Positions 1 through 6,074 of a DNA stretch of 11,504 nt are shown one piece after another. The DNA is taken from NCBI GenBank assembly GCA_903844785.1, contig CAIMVB010000517.1, positions 1-11,504 of the forward strand, in the 5' to 3' direction. Numbering within the stretch: position 1 is the stretch's first letter; each line of letters opens with the position of its first letter. The position numbers were made by a program, and so were the translations under genes. This stretch comes from an uncultured Rhodospirillales bacterium (lineage in GTDB: Bacteria; Pseudomonadota; Alphaproteobacteria; Acetobacterales; Acetobacteraceae). Below the pieces are notes generated by a model. It made no database searches and was not told the DNA's origin. It saw nothing but the letters and a program-made list of their open reading frames with translations.

Positions 1-703
1 GCTTGTCGGACAGGAAGTAATTCGCCGCATGGGGATGCAGCAGCGCCATGCCGCAATCATGCAGCGTCATGTCGCAATATTGCCCTTGGCCGGATTTTTC
101 CCGCTCATGCAGCGCCATCAGAATGGCGATGGTGGAAAACAGACCCGTGGCGATGTCCACAATCGGCGTGCCAAGCCGGGTTGGCCCGGAAGTCTCCGTG
201 CCATTGATGGACATCAGCCCCACCATGGCCTGCAATACCGCATCATAACCGGGGAAGCCGCCAAGCGGCCCTTCACCACCAAAGCCGGATACGCGGCAAT
301 GGATCAGGCGCGGGAAGCGCTTGGATAAAACCTGTTCATAGCCAAGGCCCCATTTTTCTATGGAACCAGGCTTGAAGTTTTCCACCAGCACATCCGCACC
401 TTCCAACAGGCGCAGCAGCACTTCCTTGCCGGCGGGTTTGGACAAATCCAGCCCCACGCTTCTTTTATTGCGGTTCACGCCAACGAAATAGGAAGCATCG
501 CCTGCGCTATCGAAGGGCGGGCCCCAATCTCGCACCTCGTCGCCCTGCGGCGGTTCAAGCTTGATGACTTCGGCGCCGTGATCGGACAGCACCATAGTGC
601 AATAAGGGCCACCCAAAACGCGCGTCAGATCAACTACGCGCAGCCCCGCCAGGGCGCCGGCGGAACGCGCCAGGCCTTTGGTGGCAATAGATGCGTCATT
701 CAT
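1..703 (-). CDS. Family III (CaiB/BaiF) CoA-transferase, partial
   Basis: The visible 234 N-terminal residues belong to the CaiB/BaiF (class III) CoA-transferase family, which moves CoA between acyl-CoA and a free carboxylic acid through an aspartyl-CoA anhydride. Seen: the N-terminal LRVVDLTRVLGGPYCTMVLS segment (about 21-40), the AEVIKLEPPQGDEVRDWGPP CoA-binding segment (44-63), VNRNKRSVGLDL (76-87), VLVENFKPG (105-113), and the GTPIVDIATGL motif (178-188), whose Asp183 is the expected nucleophile by family analogy. The gene runs off the left edge; family members are about 400 residues, so roughly 40 percent is missing. Its ATG (703-701) overlaps the TGA of the upstream beta-subunit gene as ATGA, so translation is probably coupled. 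The substrate cannot be assigned: formyl, succinyl, carnitine and aromatic acyl CoA-transferases all share these motifs. Confidence 0.93.
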   Translation of the reverse strand, partial: MNDASIATKGLARSAGALAGLRVVDLTRVLGGPYCTMVLSDHGAEVIKLEPPQGDEVRDWGPPFDSAGDASYFVGVNRNKRSVGLDLSKPAGKEVLLRLLEGADVLVENFKPGSIEKWGLGYEQVLSKRFPRLIHCRVSGFGGEGPLGGFPGYDAVLQAMVGLMSINGTETSGPTRLGTPIVDIATGLFSTIAILMALHEREKSGQGQYCDMTLHDCGMALLHPHAANYFLSDK

Positions 704-1452
704 GCAGCTTGTTTCCTGCCAAAGACCCGGGCGCAGAATTCCGGGTAGGTTTCCATCATCTCATCGCAAATCGGCCCGCGCAGCAGCGCCAATTCTTCGG
801 CCGTTGGGTCGGGCGTGAAGGGCACATCGCCCGTCACGTCAAACGTAAAGCCCGTTGCTTCGCGCACGCTTTCCACCGTCTCACCTGGATGCACGCTCTC
901 CAGCGAAAACCTTGCGCGCTCGGGGTGGAAGCGAAACACGCAGCGCCCCGTCACCAGCGCCTGCGCCGTGCCGCGCCGAAACACACCGGGCGCGGAGACA
1001 CCGGGGGCGGAGATGTTATCCACCTTCTCCACAAAAACGCGCGGCGTGTGTTCTTCCCGGAACAGGATGGTGCGTGGCGTCATGAAATACATGAAGGCGG
1101 AACCAAAGCTGCCGGGAAAACGCACACCCATGCCGGGCCATTCGCCGGTGCCGACCAAATTGAGATTGGCGCTGCCATCAATCTGCCCACCACCCAAAAA
1201 GAACAGATCAATCCGCCCCTGGCCGGTCAGGTCAAACAACTCGCGCGTGCCTTCCGTAAACGGATTGCCGCTGCGCTTATGCAGCAGCGAAAGCCGCACA
1301 GGATTGCCCTGCTTTTTCACCAGCCAACAAGCGGCAGCGGGCATCGGCGATGCCGCGCCCACCGCGATATGGCGGGCGGGCGGCGCGCTTGGGTCCAGGA
1401 TCAGCTTCGCCAGCGCAACGGCGATGCGTTCTTCCAGTTTGATCTCGTTCAT
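700..1452 (-). CDS. Class I CoA-transferase beta subunit (GctB/IpdB-like)
   Basis: This 250-residue protein matches the beta subunit of two-subunit class I CoA-transferases (glutaconate CoA-transferase B / IpdB group). Seen: FFLGGGQIDGSANLNLVGTG (84-103), typical of the subunit fold, a Gly-rich GEWPGMGVRFPGSFGSA stretch (103-119), and the C-terminal SVHPGETVESVREATGF segment (186-202) common in this group. Length is normal. The region where classical family members carry the Glu of a (S)ENG-type motif reads LSLLHKRSGNPFTEG (54-68), so the usual glutamyl nucleophile is not obvious. As I recall, IpdAB-type hydrolases of steroid ring cleavage also lack it, so a CoA-dependent hydrolase is an alternative to a true transferase. 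It overlaps the alpha-subunit gene upstream and the family III gene downstream by 4 bases each. The two subunits most likely form one enzyme. Substrate unknown. Confidence 0.9.
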   Translation of the reverse strand: MNEIKLEERIAVALAKLILDPSAPPARHIAVGAASPMPAAACWLVKKQGNPVRLSLLHKRSGNPFTEGTRELFDLTGQGRIDLFFLGGGQIDGSANLNLVGTGEWPGMGVRFPGSFGSAFMYFMTPRTILFREEHTPRVFVEKVDNISAPGVSAPGVFRRGTAQALVTGRCVFRFHPERARFSLESVHPGETVESVREATGFTFDVTGDVPFTPDPTAEELALLRGPICDEMMETYPEFCARVFGRKQAA

Positions 1453-2276
1453 TCCGCGGCCTGCGCCTTCTGTTCAAACACTTCGCGCGCGCACCAGGCG
1501 GCAAAGCCTTCCTCGCTGCGCGCCATGCGCGCATATTCGCTGACATAAGCGCCATCAAAGCCATATTCATCAAGCAGCGCCACCGGGCGCGCGCCGCGCT
1601 CAGCAATGGCGATGCCGCTGATATAGGTGGCGTTGATGGCACCGGAAGCGAGGCGTTCATCTTCCAGGAAATTGCCCGGCACCACACGTTCCACCGTGAC
1701 CAAAGCGCGCTTGGACGCATGGGCAATGGTCGCGCATTCACGCCGCCGCCCGACCCAGACATTGCCTTCCTCATCGGCCATGGCGGCGTGGAAACAGACA
1801 AAATCCGGGTTCAGCGCGGGCAGCAGCACAATCGGGTCTTCGCCTTCTTGCGCGAAGGGATTTGGCACTACTTTCCAATCCGGCCGATTGGCCAGGATAT
1901 CACTCCCGATCAAGCCGCGCAGCGGCATAAACGGCACGCCTTTCTCAGACGCTTGCAGCATGGTGTGAATGGCCGGGCAGGTGGCATCAATCACCTTGAT
2001 CGTACCAGCGCGCAACGCCGCCGAAAAACGCGGTGCGAAGCCTGCTTCGCCGAGCGACACCGCGCTGGTCTGCACGCTGGTGACGCAACCCGCACCAATC
2101 AGGATATCTGTCGCAAAGCCGGATACCGGTACACCCAGCAGGCGCAGATTGCGCACGCCGCGCCGGATCAGTGCCTTGGCCAGCGCGACCGATGGCAGGG
2201 AATTATCCGGCGGCAAGGCGAGCATGGCCCCATCGGGCACCTCGGCTGCCAGCGCTTCCAGGCTGATCGGGTTCAT
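1449..2276 (-). CDS. Class I CoA-transferase alpha subunit (GctA/IpdA-like)
   Basis: This 275-residue protein is the partner of the beta subunit encoded just downstream. Seen: an N-terminal DGAMLALPPDNSLPSVALAK segment (15-34), corresponding to the family's nucleotide-binding start, LRLLGVPVSGFATDILIGAG (44-63), the LPLRGLIGSD-like stretch reading MPLRGLIGSDIL (117-128), PNPFAQEGEDPIVLLPALNPD (138-158), a HAAMADEEGNVWVG segment (163-176), and KRALVTVERVV (189-199). Order and length fit GctA/IpdA-type subunits. The ATG at 2276-2274 is preceded by AAGGAG with six bases between, a strong ribosome binding site, so this is probably the first gene of the transcript. The stop overlaps the beta-subunit ATG (ATGA). 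General two-subunit class I identity is secure; glutaconate, 3-oxoadipate or steroid-ring substrates cannot be separated by eye. Confidence 0.9.
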   Translation of the reverse strand: MNPISLEALAAEVPDGAMLALPPDNSLPSVALAKALIRRGVRNLRLLGVPVSGFATDILIGAGCVTSVQTSAVSLGEAGFAPRFSAALRAGTIKVIDATCPAIHTMLQASEKGVPFMPLRGLIGSDILANRPDWKVVPNPFAQEGEDPIVLLPALNPDFVCFHAAMADEEGNVWVGRRRECATIAHASKRALVTVERVVPGNFLEDERLASGAINATYISGIAIAERGARPVALLDEYGFDGAYVSEYARMARSEEGFAAWCAREVFEQKAQAAE

Positions 2277-2304
2277 GGCGTTCTCCTTCGCGCGCCATGC
2301 TACC

Positions 2305-2322
2305 GGGCGGGGCGGGCGGGGG
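2305..2322 (+). other. Potential G-quadruplex tract
   Basis: The plus strand reads GGGCGGGGCGGGCGGGGG: four runs of three to five G separated by single C. This fits the standard intramolecular G-quadruplex pattern with very short loops. It lies between the divergent starts at 2276 and 2365. In a GC-rich genome such runs can occur by chance, so any regulatory role is inference. Confidence 0.45.
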
Positions 2323-2348
2323 CTAGGGGCTGATGCGCTTTGCAGACT

Positions 2349-2362
2349 GGGCTAGAAAGCCC
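2349..2362 (+). promoter_or_regulatory. Small hairpin immediately upstream of GNAT start codon
   Basis: GGGCT (2349-2353) and AGCCC (2358-2362) form a perfect 5-base-pair stem with the loop AGAA, ending two bases before ATG 2365. It sits where a ribosome binding site would be and no AGGAGG-like sequence is seen. It could dampen initiation if the transcript starts upstream, or be incidental if translation is leaderless. Confidence 0.3.
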
Positions 2363-2364
2363 CT

Positions 2365-2928
2365 ATGGAACCCGCGACACTTACCACCCAAAGGCTGATC
2401 CTCCGCCCCTGGCGGGATGAGGATTTGGAACCGCTTTTCGGCATTAATGGCGATGCCGAAAGTATGCGCTATTTCGCCGCCACCATGACGCGGGCGGAAA
2501 GCGATGCCTGGGCGGCGCGGATGCGCGCGCATTTTGCCGAACATGGCTGGGGCTTTTGGGTCGTGGCGGAAGCCACGAGCGGGGATTTTGTCGGCGTGGT
2601 CGGGCTGATGACCATTCCCTGGCAGGCAGCATTCACCCCCGCAGTGGAAATCGGCTGGCGCATCGCACCGGCGTTTCGCCGCAAGGGCTATGCCGAAGAA
2701 GCCGCCCGCGCCGCCTTGGCGCATGGCTTTGTCGCGCTGCAGCTTGAAAGCATCGTGGCTTTCACCGTGCCGGTTAATACCGGTTCCTGGATGCTCATGG
2801 AAAAGCTTGGCATGCGCGCGGCGGGGGAATTCGATCACCCCCGCCTGCCGGAAGGGCATCATTACCGGCGCCATTTGCTCTATCGTCAAACCCAAACCGC
2901 ATGGCGTGACGGCGCAGGCTTGGGGTGA
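2365..2928 (+). CDS. GNAT-family N-acetyltransferase (RimJ/RimL-like)
   Basis: This 187-residue protein has the layout of the RimJ/RimL branch of GNAT acetyltransferases, which transfer acetyl from acetyl-CoA to an amino group of a protein or small molecule. Seen: the N-terminal LTTQRLILRPWRDEDLEPLF (6-25), a conserved opening of this branch, the central strand FVGVVGL (75-81), EIGWRIAPAFRRKGYA (95-110) with the pyrophosphate-binding RRKGYA loop, and the C-terminal NTGSWMLMEKLGM (138-150), in which the Asn and the LGM turn are typical. Length is normal. No clear Shine-Dalgarno precedes ATG 2365; instead a GGGCT/AGCCC hairpin ends two bases upstream. It is followed after 51 bases by the flavin reductase and may share its transcript. 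The acceptor substrate cannot be predicted. Confidence 0.9.
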   Translation: MEPATLTTQRLILRPWRDEDLEPLFGINGDAESMRYFAATMTRAESDAWAARMRAHFAEHGWGFWVVAEATSGDFVGVVGLMTIPWQAAFTPAVEIGWRIAPAFRRKGYAEEAARAALAHGFVALQLESIVAFTVPVNTGSWMLMEKLGMRAAGEFDHPRLPEGHHYRRHLLYRQTQTAWRDGAGLG

Positions 2929-2965
2929 TAGATCGGGCGCAGTTCAGCTTCATCACGCCAAGTTC

Positions 2966-2970
2966 AAGGA
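2966..2970 (+). promoter_or_regulatory. Ribosome binding site that fixes the flavin reductase start
   Basis: AAGGA at 2966-2970 lies nine bases before ATG 2980 but directly abuts the in-frame TTG at 2971. Only the ATG has usable spacing, so the flavin reductase is started at 2980 and not at 2971. Confidence 0.6.
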
Positions 2971-2979
2971 TTGCCCGCC

Positions 2980-3480
2980 ATGCCCGTCTCTCGCCAGGAA
3001 TTTCGCGATGCCATGGCGCGGCTGGGTGCTGCGGTGAATATCGTCACCACGGATGGCGCGGCGGGGCGGGGTGGCATTACCGCCACGGCCGTCTGTTCCG
3101 TGACGGATGACCCGCCAACCCTGCTGGTTTGCCTGAACCGCACCAGCCCGCGCAGCGCGCTGTTTTTGGCCAATGGTGTGCTCTGCGTGAATACGCTTTC
3201 CGCCGGGCAGCAAGCGGTCTCCAACGCCTTTTCCGCGCCAAGTGACAAGGCCGATATGGCAAGCCGCTTTGCCGCCGGGGAATGGAGCATGCTTGCCACT
3301 GGCGCCCCGGTGCTGGCTGGCGCCGCTGCCAGCTTTGATTGCCGCATCACGGAAGTACTGGAACAAGGCACCCATAGCGTGGTGTTCGCGCGTGTTGAGG
3401 CGGTGCGCTTCGCCGATATGGAAGCTGGCTGCCTGATGTATTACGCCCGCGGCTATCACGGCCTGCCTACGGGCCAGTAA
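2980..3480 (+). CDS. Flavin reductase domain protein (HpaC/RutF-like)
   Basis: From ATG 2980 this is a 166-residue protein of the FMN-binding flavin reductase-like family (HpaC, RutF). Such enzymes use NAD(P)H to reduce FMN or FAD and supply free reduced flavin to a two-component monooxygenase. Seen: EFRDAMARLGAAVNIVTTDG (7-26), GITATAVCSVTDDPPTLLVC (32-51) forming the flavin-binding core, LNRTSPRS (52-59), VLCVNTL (67-73), a GTHSVVFARVEAVRF strand pair (130-144), and the closing LMYYARGYHGL (152-162), matching the family's usual L.YF.R.Y end. HpaC is about 170 residues, so this is full length. No monooxygenase partner is encoded in the window, so the electron acceptor is unknown. The ribosome binding site AAGGA supports the chosen start. 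Confidence 0.9.
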   Translation: MPVSRQEFRDAMARLGAAVNIVTTDGAAGRGGITATAVCSVTDDPPTLLVCLNRTSPRSALFLANGVLCVNTLSAGQQAVSNAFSAPSDKADMASRFAAGEWSMLATGAPVLAGAAASFDCRITEVLEQGTHSVVFARVEAVRFADMEAGCLMYYARGYHGLPTGQ

Positions 3481-3506
3481 TCCCTGCGCGCTGGGCCATA
3501 TTTTTT
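3472..3506 (+). terminator. Possible weak intrinsic terminator after flavin reductase
   Basis: GGCCAG (3472-3477) can pair with CTGGGCC (3491-3497) if one G bulges out, and the 3' arm is followed by ATA and six T (3501-3506). The left arm lies in the last codons of the flavin reductase. The loop is 13 bases and the stem is short, so this is only a candidate. It would separate this gene from the small gene at 3579. Confidence 0.3.
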
Positions 3507-3578
3507 CACGCTACCGCCCTAATCAAACCGTAAACCCAGCCCAGGTAAGCTGTTGAAAACACCGCGCCGAGGCTGGCC

Positions 3579-3749
3579 ATGACCGATATCACCGTAACCC
3601 TTCCCGATCAGCTTGCTGAGGAAATCAGCCGCCGCGCTGAAGCGCTTGGCACCACCGCCGAGGAATGGGTTGCGGCTATGTTGAGCGATATTACCGCCGA
3701 TTTGCCGGAAGAAGCCGGAGAAGGCGGCGATGATTGGATTTCCCGCTGA
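3579..3749 (+). CDS. Small ribbon-helix-helix (CopG/Arc-like) protein, 56 aa
   Basis: A short frame opens at ATG 3579 with GAGG (3569-3572) six bases upstream and ends at TGA 3747-3749. The protein begins MTDITVTLPDQLAEEISRRA and continues EALGTTAEEWVAAMLSDI. This is the pattern of a ribbon-helix-helix fold: an alternating beta strand (residues 3-8), helix 1 after LPDQ (about 9-22), a turn at LGTT (23-26), and helix 2 from AEEW (27-38). An acidic tail (EEAGEGGDDWISR) follows. RHH proteins dimerise, insert the beta ribbon into the DNA major groove and usually autoregulate; many are toxin-antitoxin antitoxins. No toxin gene adjoins: the next gene, 45 bases on, is a membrane permease. It may be a solitary regulator, an orphan antitoxin, or a local regulator of sbtAB. 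Codon use resembles its neighbours. Confidence 0.7.
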   Translation: MTDITVTLPDQLAEEISRRAEALGTTAEEWVAAMLSDITADLPEEAGEGGDDWISR

Positions 3750-3762
3750 ATAGCGGTTTACA

Positions 3763-3794
3763 GCGCCGGGCCTAACGCCTAATCGGCGCGGCCC
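3763..3794 (+). promoter_or_regulatory. Competing inverted repeats before the sbtA start
   Basis: GCGCCG (3763-3768) is complementary to CGGCGC (3784-3789), and the overlapping pair GGGCC (3768-3772) is complementary to GGCCC (3790-3794), which touches ATG 3795. The two stems share G3768 and compete for adjacent bases. No Shine-Dalgarno is seen for sbtA. The structure could weaken translation, act as a weak terminator of the small RHH gene, or be a by-product of high GC. Confidence 0.25.
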
Positions 3795-4754
3795 ATGTCC
3801 TTCTTCGAAATCCTGCCCCCGTCCGTTCTATTCTTCGCGCTCGGCTTCGCGGCGGCGGCACTGCGTTCTGATCTTTCCGTGCCGGATGCGCTGGCCAAGG
3901 CGCTATCGCTTTATCTGATGATGGCAATCGGCCTGAAGGGCGGCATTGCCATCGCGCAGCCTGGTGCGTCGGCCGGCTTGCTGCCGGCGCTCGCGCTTGG
4001 CATTGCGCTTTCGGCGTTCTTGCCCCTGCCGGCTTATGGGTTGCTGCGCGCCGCAACGCCTCTCGACAAAGCCACGGCAGCGGCGGTGTCCGCGCATTAT
4101 GGCTCGGTCAGCGTGGTGACCTTCGCCGCCGCTGTCGGCCAATTGAACGCGACGAATACGCCCTATGAGGGTTTCATGCCCGCCGTGCTGGCGGCGATGG
4201 AAACCCCGGCCATCCTGACCGCGCTGCTGATCGCGCGGCGCGGCGGCGCCGCCACTTCCGGCGGGGCCCGCGAAATGGCGCGGGAGGTGTTCCTCAATGG
4301 CTCGGTCGTGCTGCTGCTCGGCGCCTTTCTGATTGGCTGGCTGGGCGGTGCGGCGGCAGATCGTCAGCTTGCGCCCTTCATCACCGCGCTTTTCCCCGGC
4401 GCGCTTTGTCTTTTCCTGCTTGAGATGGGCATTACCGCGGCGCGGCGCTTGCGGGACCGTGGGCGCGGGCTGGATGTGCGCCTGATTGGCTTTGCCGTGC
4501 TGATGCCGCTGATCGGCGGCGCGGCTGGGCTGGCGGGCGGCTGGCTGATCGGGCTTTCCACGGGTGGCGTTGGGCTGATGGCGGTGCTGGGCGCTTCGGC
4601 TTCCTATATCGCCGTGCCTGCGGCCATGCGGCTGGCGCTGCCTTCCGCCGATGCCGGGATTTACGTGACCCTTTCCTTGGCGATCACCTTCCCCTTCAAT
4701 GTGCTGGCTGGCATCCCGCTTTGGCTTTGGGCGGCGCGGCTGGCCACACAATAA
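3795..4754 (+). CDS. sbtA: Sodium-dependent bicarbonate transporter family permease (SbtA-like)
   Basis: This 319-residue, strongly hydrophobic protein belongs to the SbtA family. Cyanobacterial members import bicarbonate together with sodium across the inner membrane. Seen: ALRSDLSVPDALAKALSLYL (22-41) and IGLKGG (45-50) in the first repeat, AHYGSVSVVTFAAAV (100-114), a family signature in the substrate region, ETPAILTALLIARR (136-149), and in the second repeat GASASYIAVPAAMRLA (266-281) and LSLAITFPFNVLAGIPLW (293-310). About ten membrane segments can be drawn, with a short charged central loop (150-165). Length is slightly below cyanobacterial SbtA. It is followed after 18 bases by an SbtB-like gene, which strongly supports the assignment. 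No carboxysome or RuBisCO gene is in the window, so the role here could be bicarbonate supply for carboxylases or uptake of another anion. No good ribosome binding site is seen before ATG 3795. Confidence 0.88.
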   Translation: MSFFEILPPSVLFFALGFAAAALRSDLSVPDALAKALSLYLMMAIGLKGGIAIAQPGASAGLLPALALGIALSAFLPLPAYGLLRAATPLDKATAAAVSAHYGSVSVVTFAAAVGQLNATNTPYEGFMPAVLAAMETPAILTALLIARRGGAATSGGAREMAREVFLNGSVVLLLGAFLIGWLGGAAADRQLAPFITALFPGALCLFLLEMGITAARRLRDRGRGLDVRLIGFAVLMPLIGGAAGLAGGWLIGLSTGGVGLMAVLGASASYIAVPAAMRLALPSADAGIYVTLSLAITFPFNVLAGIPLWLWAARLATQ

Positions 4755-4772
4755 GCAAGGGGAGACGGGAAG

Positions 4773-5075
4773 ATGCACGCGCGCAAGAAAATCGAAATCA
4801 TCGTGGAAGCCGTGCGGGCGGAAGCGGTAACGCTGCTGCTGGACCGTATGGGGGCCACGGGCTGGACGATTCTGCCTGTGCTGGCCGGGCGCGGCCACCA
4901 GGGCATTCGCCGCGCTGGGGATCCGGGCGGGGTGGATGATAATGTGCTGGTGCTGTGCATTACCTCGGCCGAAGTCGCTTCGCGTGTGCTGGCGGTGGAG
5001 GGTGAATTGCTCGGTGCCCGGCCGGCGATTGTGACGCTATCGGATTGCCAGGTGCTGCGGGCGGATCACTTCTAG
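4773..5075 (+). CDS. sbtB: PII-like SbtB-type regulator of the bicarbonate transporter
   Basis: This 100-residue protein aligns well with SbtB, a trimeric PII-like protein that binds adenine nucleotides including cAMP in cyanobacteria and controls SbtA. Seen: KKIEIIVEAVRAEAVTLLL (5-23), first strand and helix, then MGATGWTILPVLAGRGHQGI (26-45), leading into the T-loop GIRRAGDPGGVDDNVLVLCI (44-63), the second helix AEVASRVLAVEGELL (66-80), and the last strand CQVLRADHF (92-100). The protein stops exactly where cyanobacterial SbtB continues with a CGPxGC redox segment, so that R-loop is absent here. A strong AAGGGGAG (4757-4764) lies eight bases before ATG 4773. The 18-base gap to sbtA indicates one transcript. 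Function as the SbtA partner is inferred from family and context. Confidence 0.86.
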   Translation: MHARKKIEIIVEAVRAEAVTLLLDRMGATGWTILPVLAGRGHQGIRRAGDPGGVDDNVLVLCITSAEVASRVLAVEGELLGARPAIVTLSDCQVLRADHF

Positions 5076-5133
5076 ATAACAAGCGTTACGGTTTTGGTTG
5101 ACCGCAAGCGCGGCAAAGGCCTACCAACCGCCC

Positions 5134-6063
5134 ATGGAAAAGGCCTTTGGCGCATCTTCCGGCAGGTTCGGGTTGAAGCGGCGGCGCAGATTTTGGCTTT
5201 TTGTGCTGCTGGTCGCTTTGCCAAGCTGGGCCATCGCCGCACCCGATAGCCCCGCCAGCCCCAATCCCCCACGCCAGCAGCGCCCGGCTGCCACCAATGG
5301 GGCCGCACGCCCCGCCCCGCCTACCCTGCCGGAACCCTGGGGGCTTTGCGCGGCGGCCATTGCGGCGGCTGAGCGTGATGCGGGCTTGCCAGCTGGTTTG
5401 CTCGGTGCCATTGCCAAGGTTGAAACCGGGCGCCGTGCGCCGGATGGCAGCGTGCAGCCCTGGCCCTGGTCCTATAACGCCGCCGGCGATGGGCGCTATG
5501 TCGCGTCCCGCCCAGAAGTTATTGAAGAAGTCCGCGCCTTGCAGACGCGTGGCGTGCGGTCAATTGATATTGGCTGCATGCAGATCAATCTGCTGCACCA
5601 CCCAACCGCGTTTCCGGATTTGGAAGCGGGGTTCGATCCCGCGACAAATGTCGCTTATGCGGTGCGCTATTTGCGGGAATTGCAGGCGCGCAGCGGGGAT
5701 TGGAACCAGGCAGTCGCGCTTTACCATTCCGCCACGCCCGAACGGGGCTTGATCTATCAGCAGCGCGTCATGGCAGCGCTGAGCGGCCAGGGCTTTGTGC
5801 CTGGCCCAGCACCGGGTGTGATCCCGCTGCCCGGCCCGGCCATGGCGGGGCTTTGCGCTTCAGGCCGCGGGGCGGTGATGCTGATTGGGGCACGTGAACC
5901 CAGCCTGAAACCCGTGCCGACCACGCCCGAGGTTGAATTGCGCCTAAGGGGGGGCGGTACCCCTGGCCCGGCGACGCGCACGCGCATCATGTGCCTACCC
6001 AAGCCGGCCAATGGCCCAACCGAAGTGGCCGAAACCCGCCCGACGGCAGGCGCGCGGCGCTAA
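5134..6063 (+). CDS. Exported lytic transglycosylase (SLT domain)
   Basis: Taken from ATG 5134 this is a 309-residue protein with a basic N-terminus (KRRRR, 15-19), a hydrophobic core WLFVLLVALPSWAIA (21-35) and a likely signal cleavage after AIA or IAA. A Pro/Ala-rich linker (36-67) leads to an SLT-type transglycosylase domain (about 71-215), which cleaves peptidoglycan glycan strands in the periplasm. Seen: GAIAKVETGR (91-100) with Glu97 as the probable catalytic acid, SIDIGCMQINLLHHP (143-157), the family's GxMQxN motif, and AYAVRYLRELQARSGDWNQA (174-193) followed by ALYHS. A Pro/Gly-rich tail follows the domain. The start is uncertain: TTG 5098 would lengthen the protein by 12 residues, and TTG 5173, with GGCAGG six bases upstream, would give a compact signal peptide beginning MKRRRRF. 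The nearest match is the small IagB/VirB1-type group, but no secretion-system genes adjoin. Confidence 0.88.
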   Translation: MEKAFGASSGRFGLKRRRRFWLFVLLVALPSWAIAAPDSPASPNPPRQQRPAATNGAARPAPPTLPEPWGLCAAAIAAAERDAGLPAGLLGAIAKVETGRRAPDGSVQPWPWSYNAAGDGRYVASRPEVIEEVRALQTRGVRSIDIGCMQINLLHHPTAFPDLEAGFDPATNVAYAVRYLRELQARSGDWNQAVALYHSATPERGLIYQQRVMAALSGQGFVPGPAPGVIPLPGPAMAGLCASGRGAVMLIGAREPSLKPVPTTPEVELRLRGGGTPGPATRTRIMCLPKPANGPTEVAETRPTAGARR

Positions 6064-6074
6064 CGCCCGTTTTA

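Larger units (their letters stand above)
2277..2364. promoter_or_regulatory. Divergent promoter region between CoA-transferase operon and GNAT gene
   Basis: These 88 bases separate two start codons facing away from each other, so promoters for both directions should lie here or reach into the genes. No confident -35/-10 pair could be picked by eye, as expected for GC-rich alphaproteobacterial promoters. The region carries a G-run tract (2305-2322), a short hairpin directly before the plus-strand ATG (2349-2362), and a 7-base inverted repeat AGGGGCT/AGCCCCT (2325-2331 and 2358-2364). The divergent layout is seen; promoter function is inferred. Confidence 0.5.

Noticed and set aside
691..1548. 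Plus-strand frame (285 codons) opposite the class I CoA-transferase beta subunit.
   Set aside because: Low-complexity His/Arg/Ala sequence opposite a gene with clear family motifs and operon overlaps on both ends.
2971..2979. TTG 2971 as the start of the flavin reductase.
   Set aside because: The AAGGA ribosome binding site directly abuts this codon; ATG 2980 has proper spacing and gives the usual family N-terminus.
3903..4898. Long minus-strand open frame (331 codons) across sbtA and the start of sbtB.
   Set aside because: It is rich in Arg, Gln, His and Pro with no domain, which is typical of the complement of hydrophobic GC-rich coding sequence; sbtA and sbtB on the plus strand are convincing.
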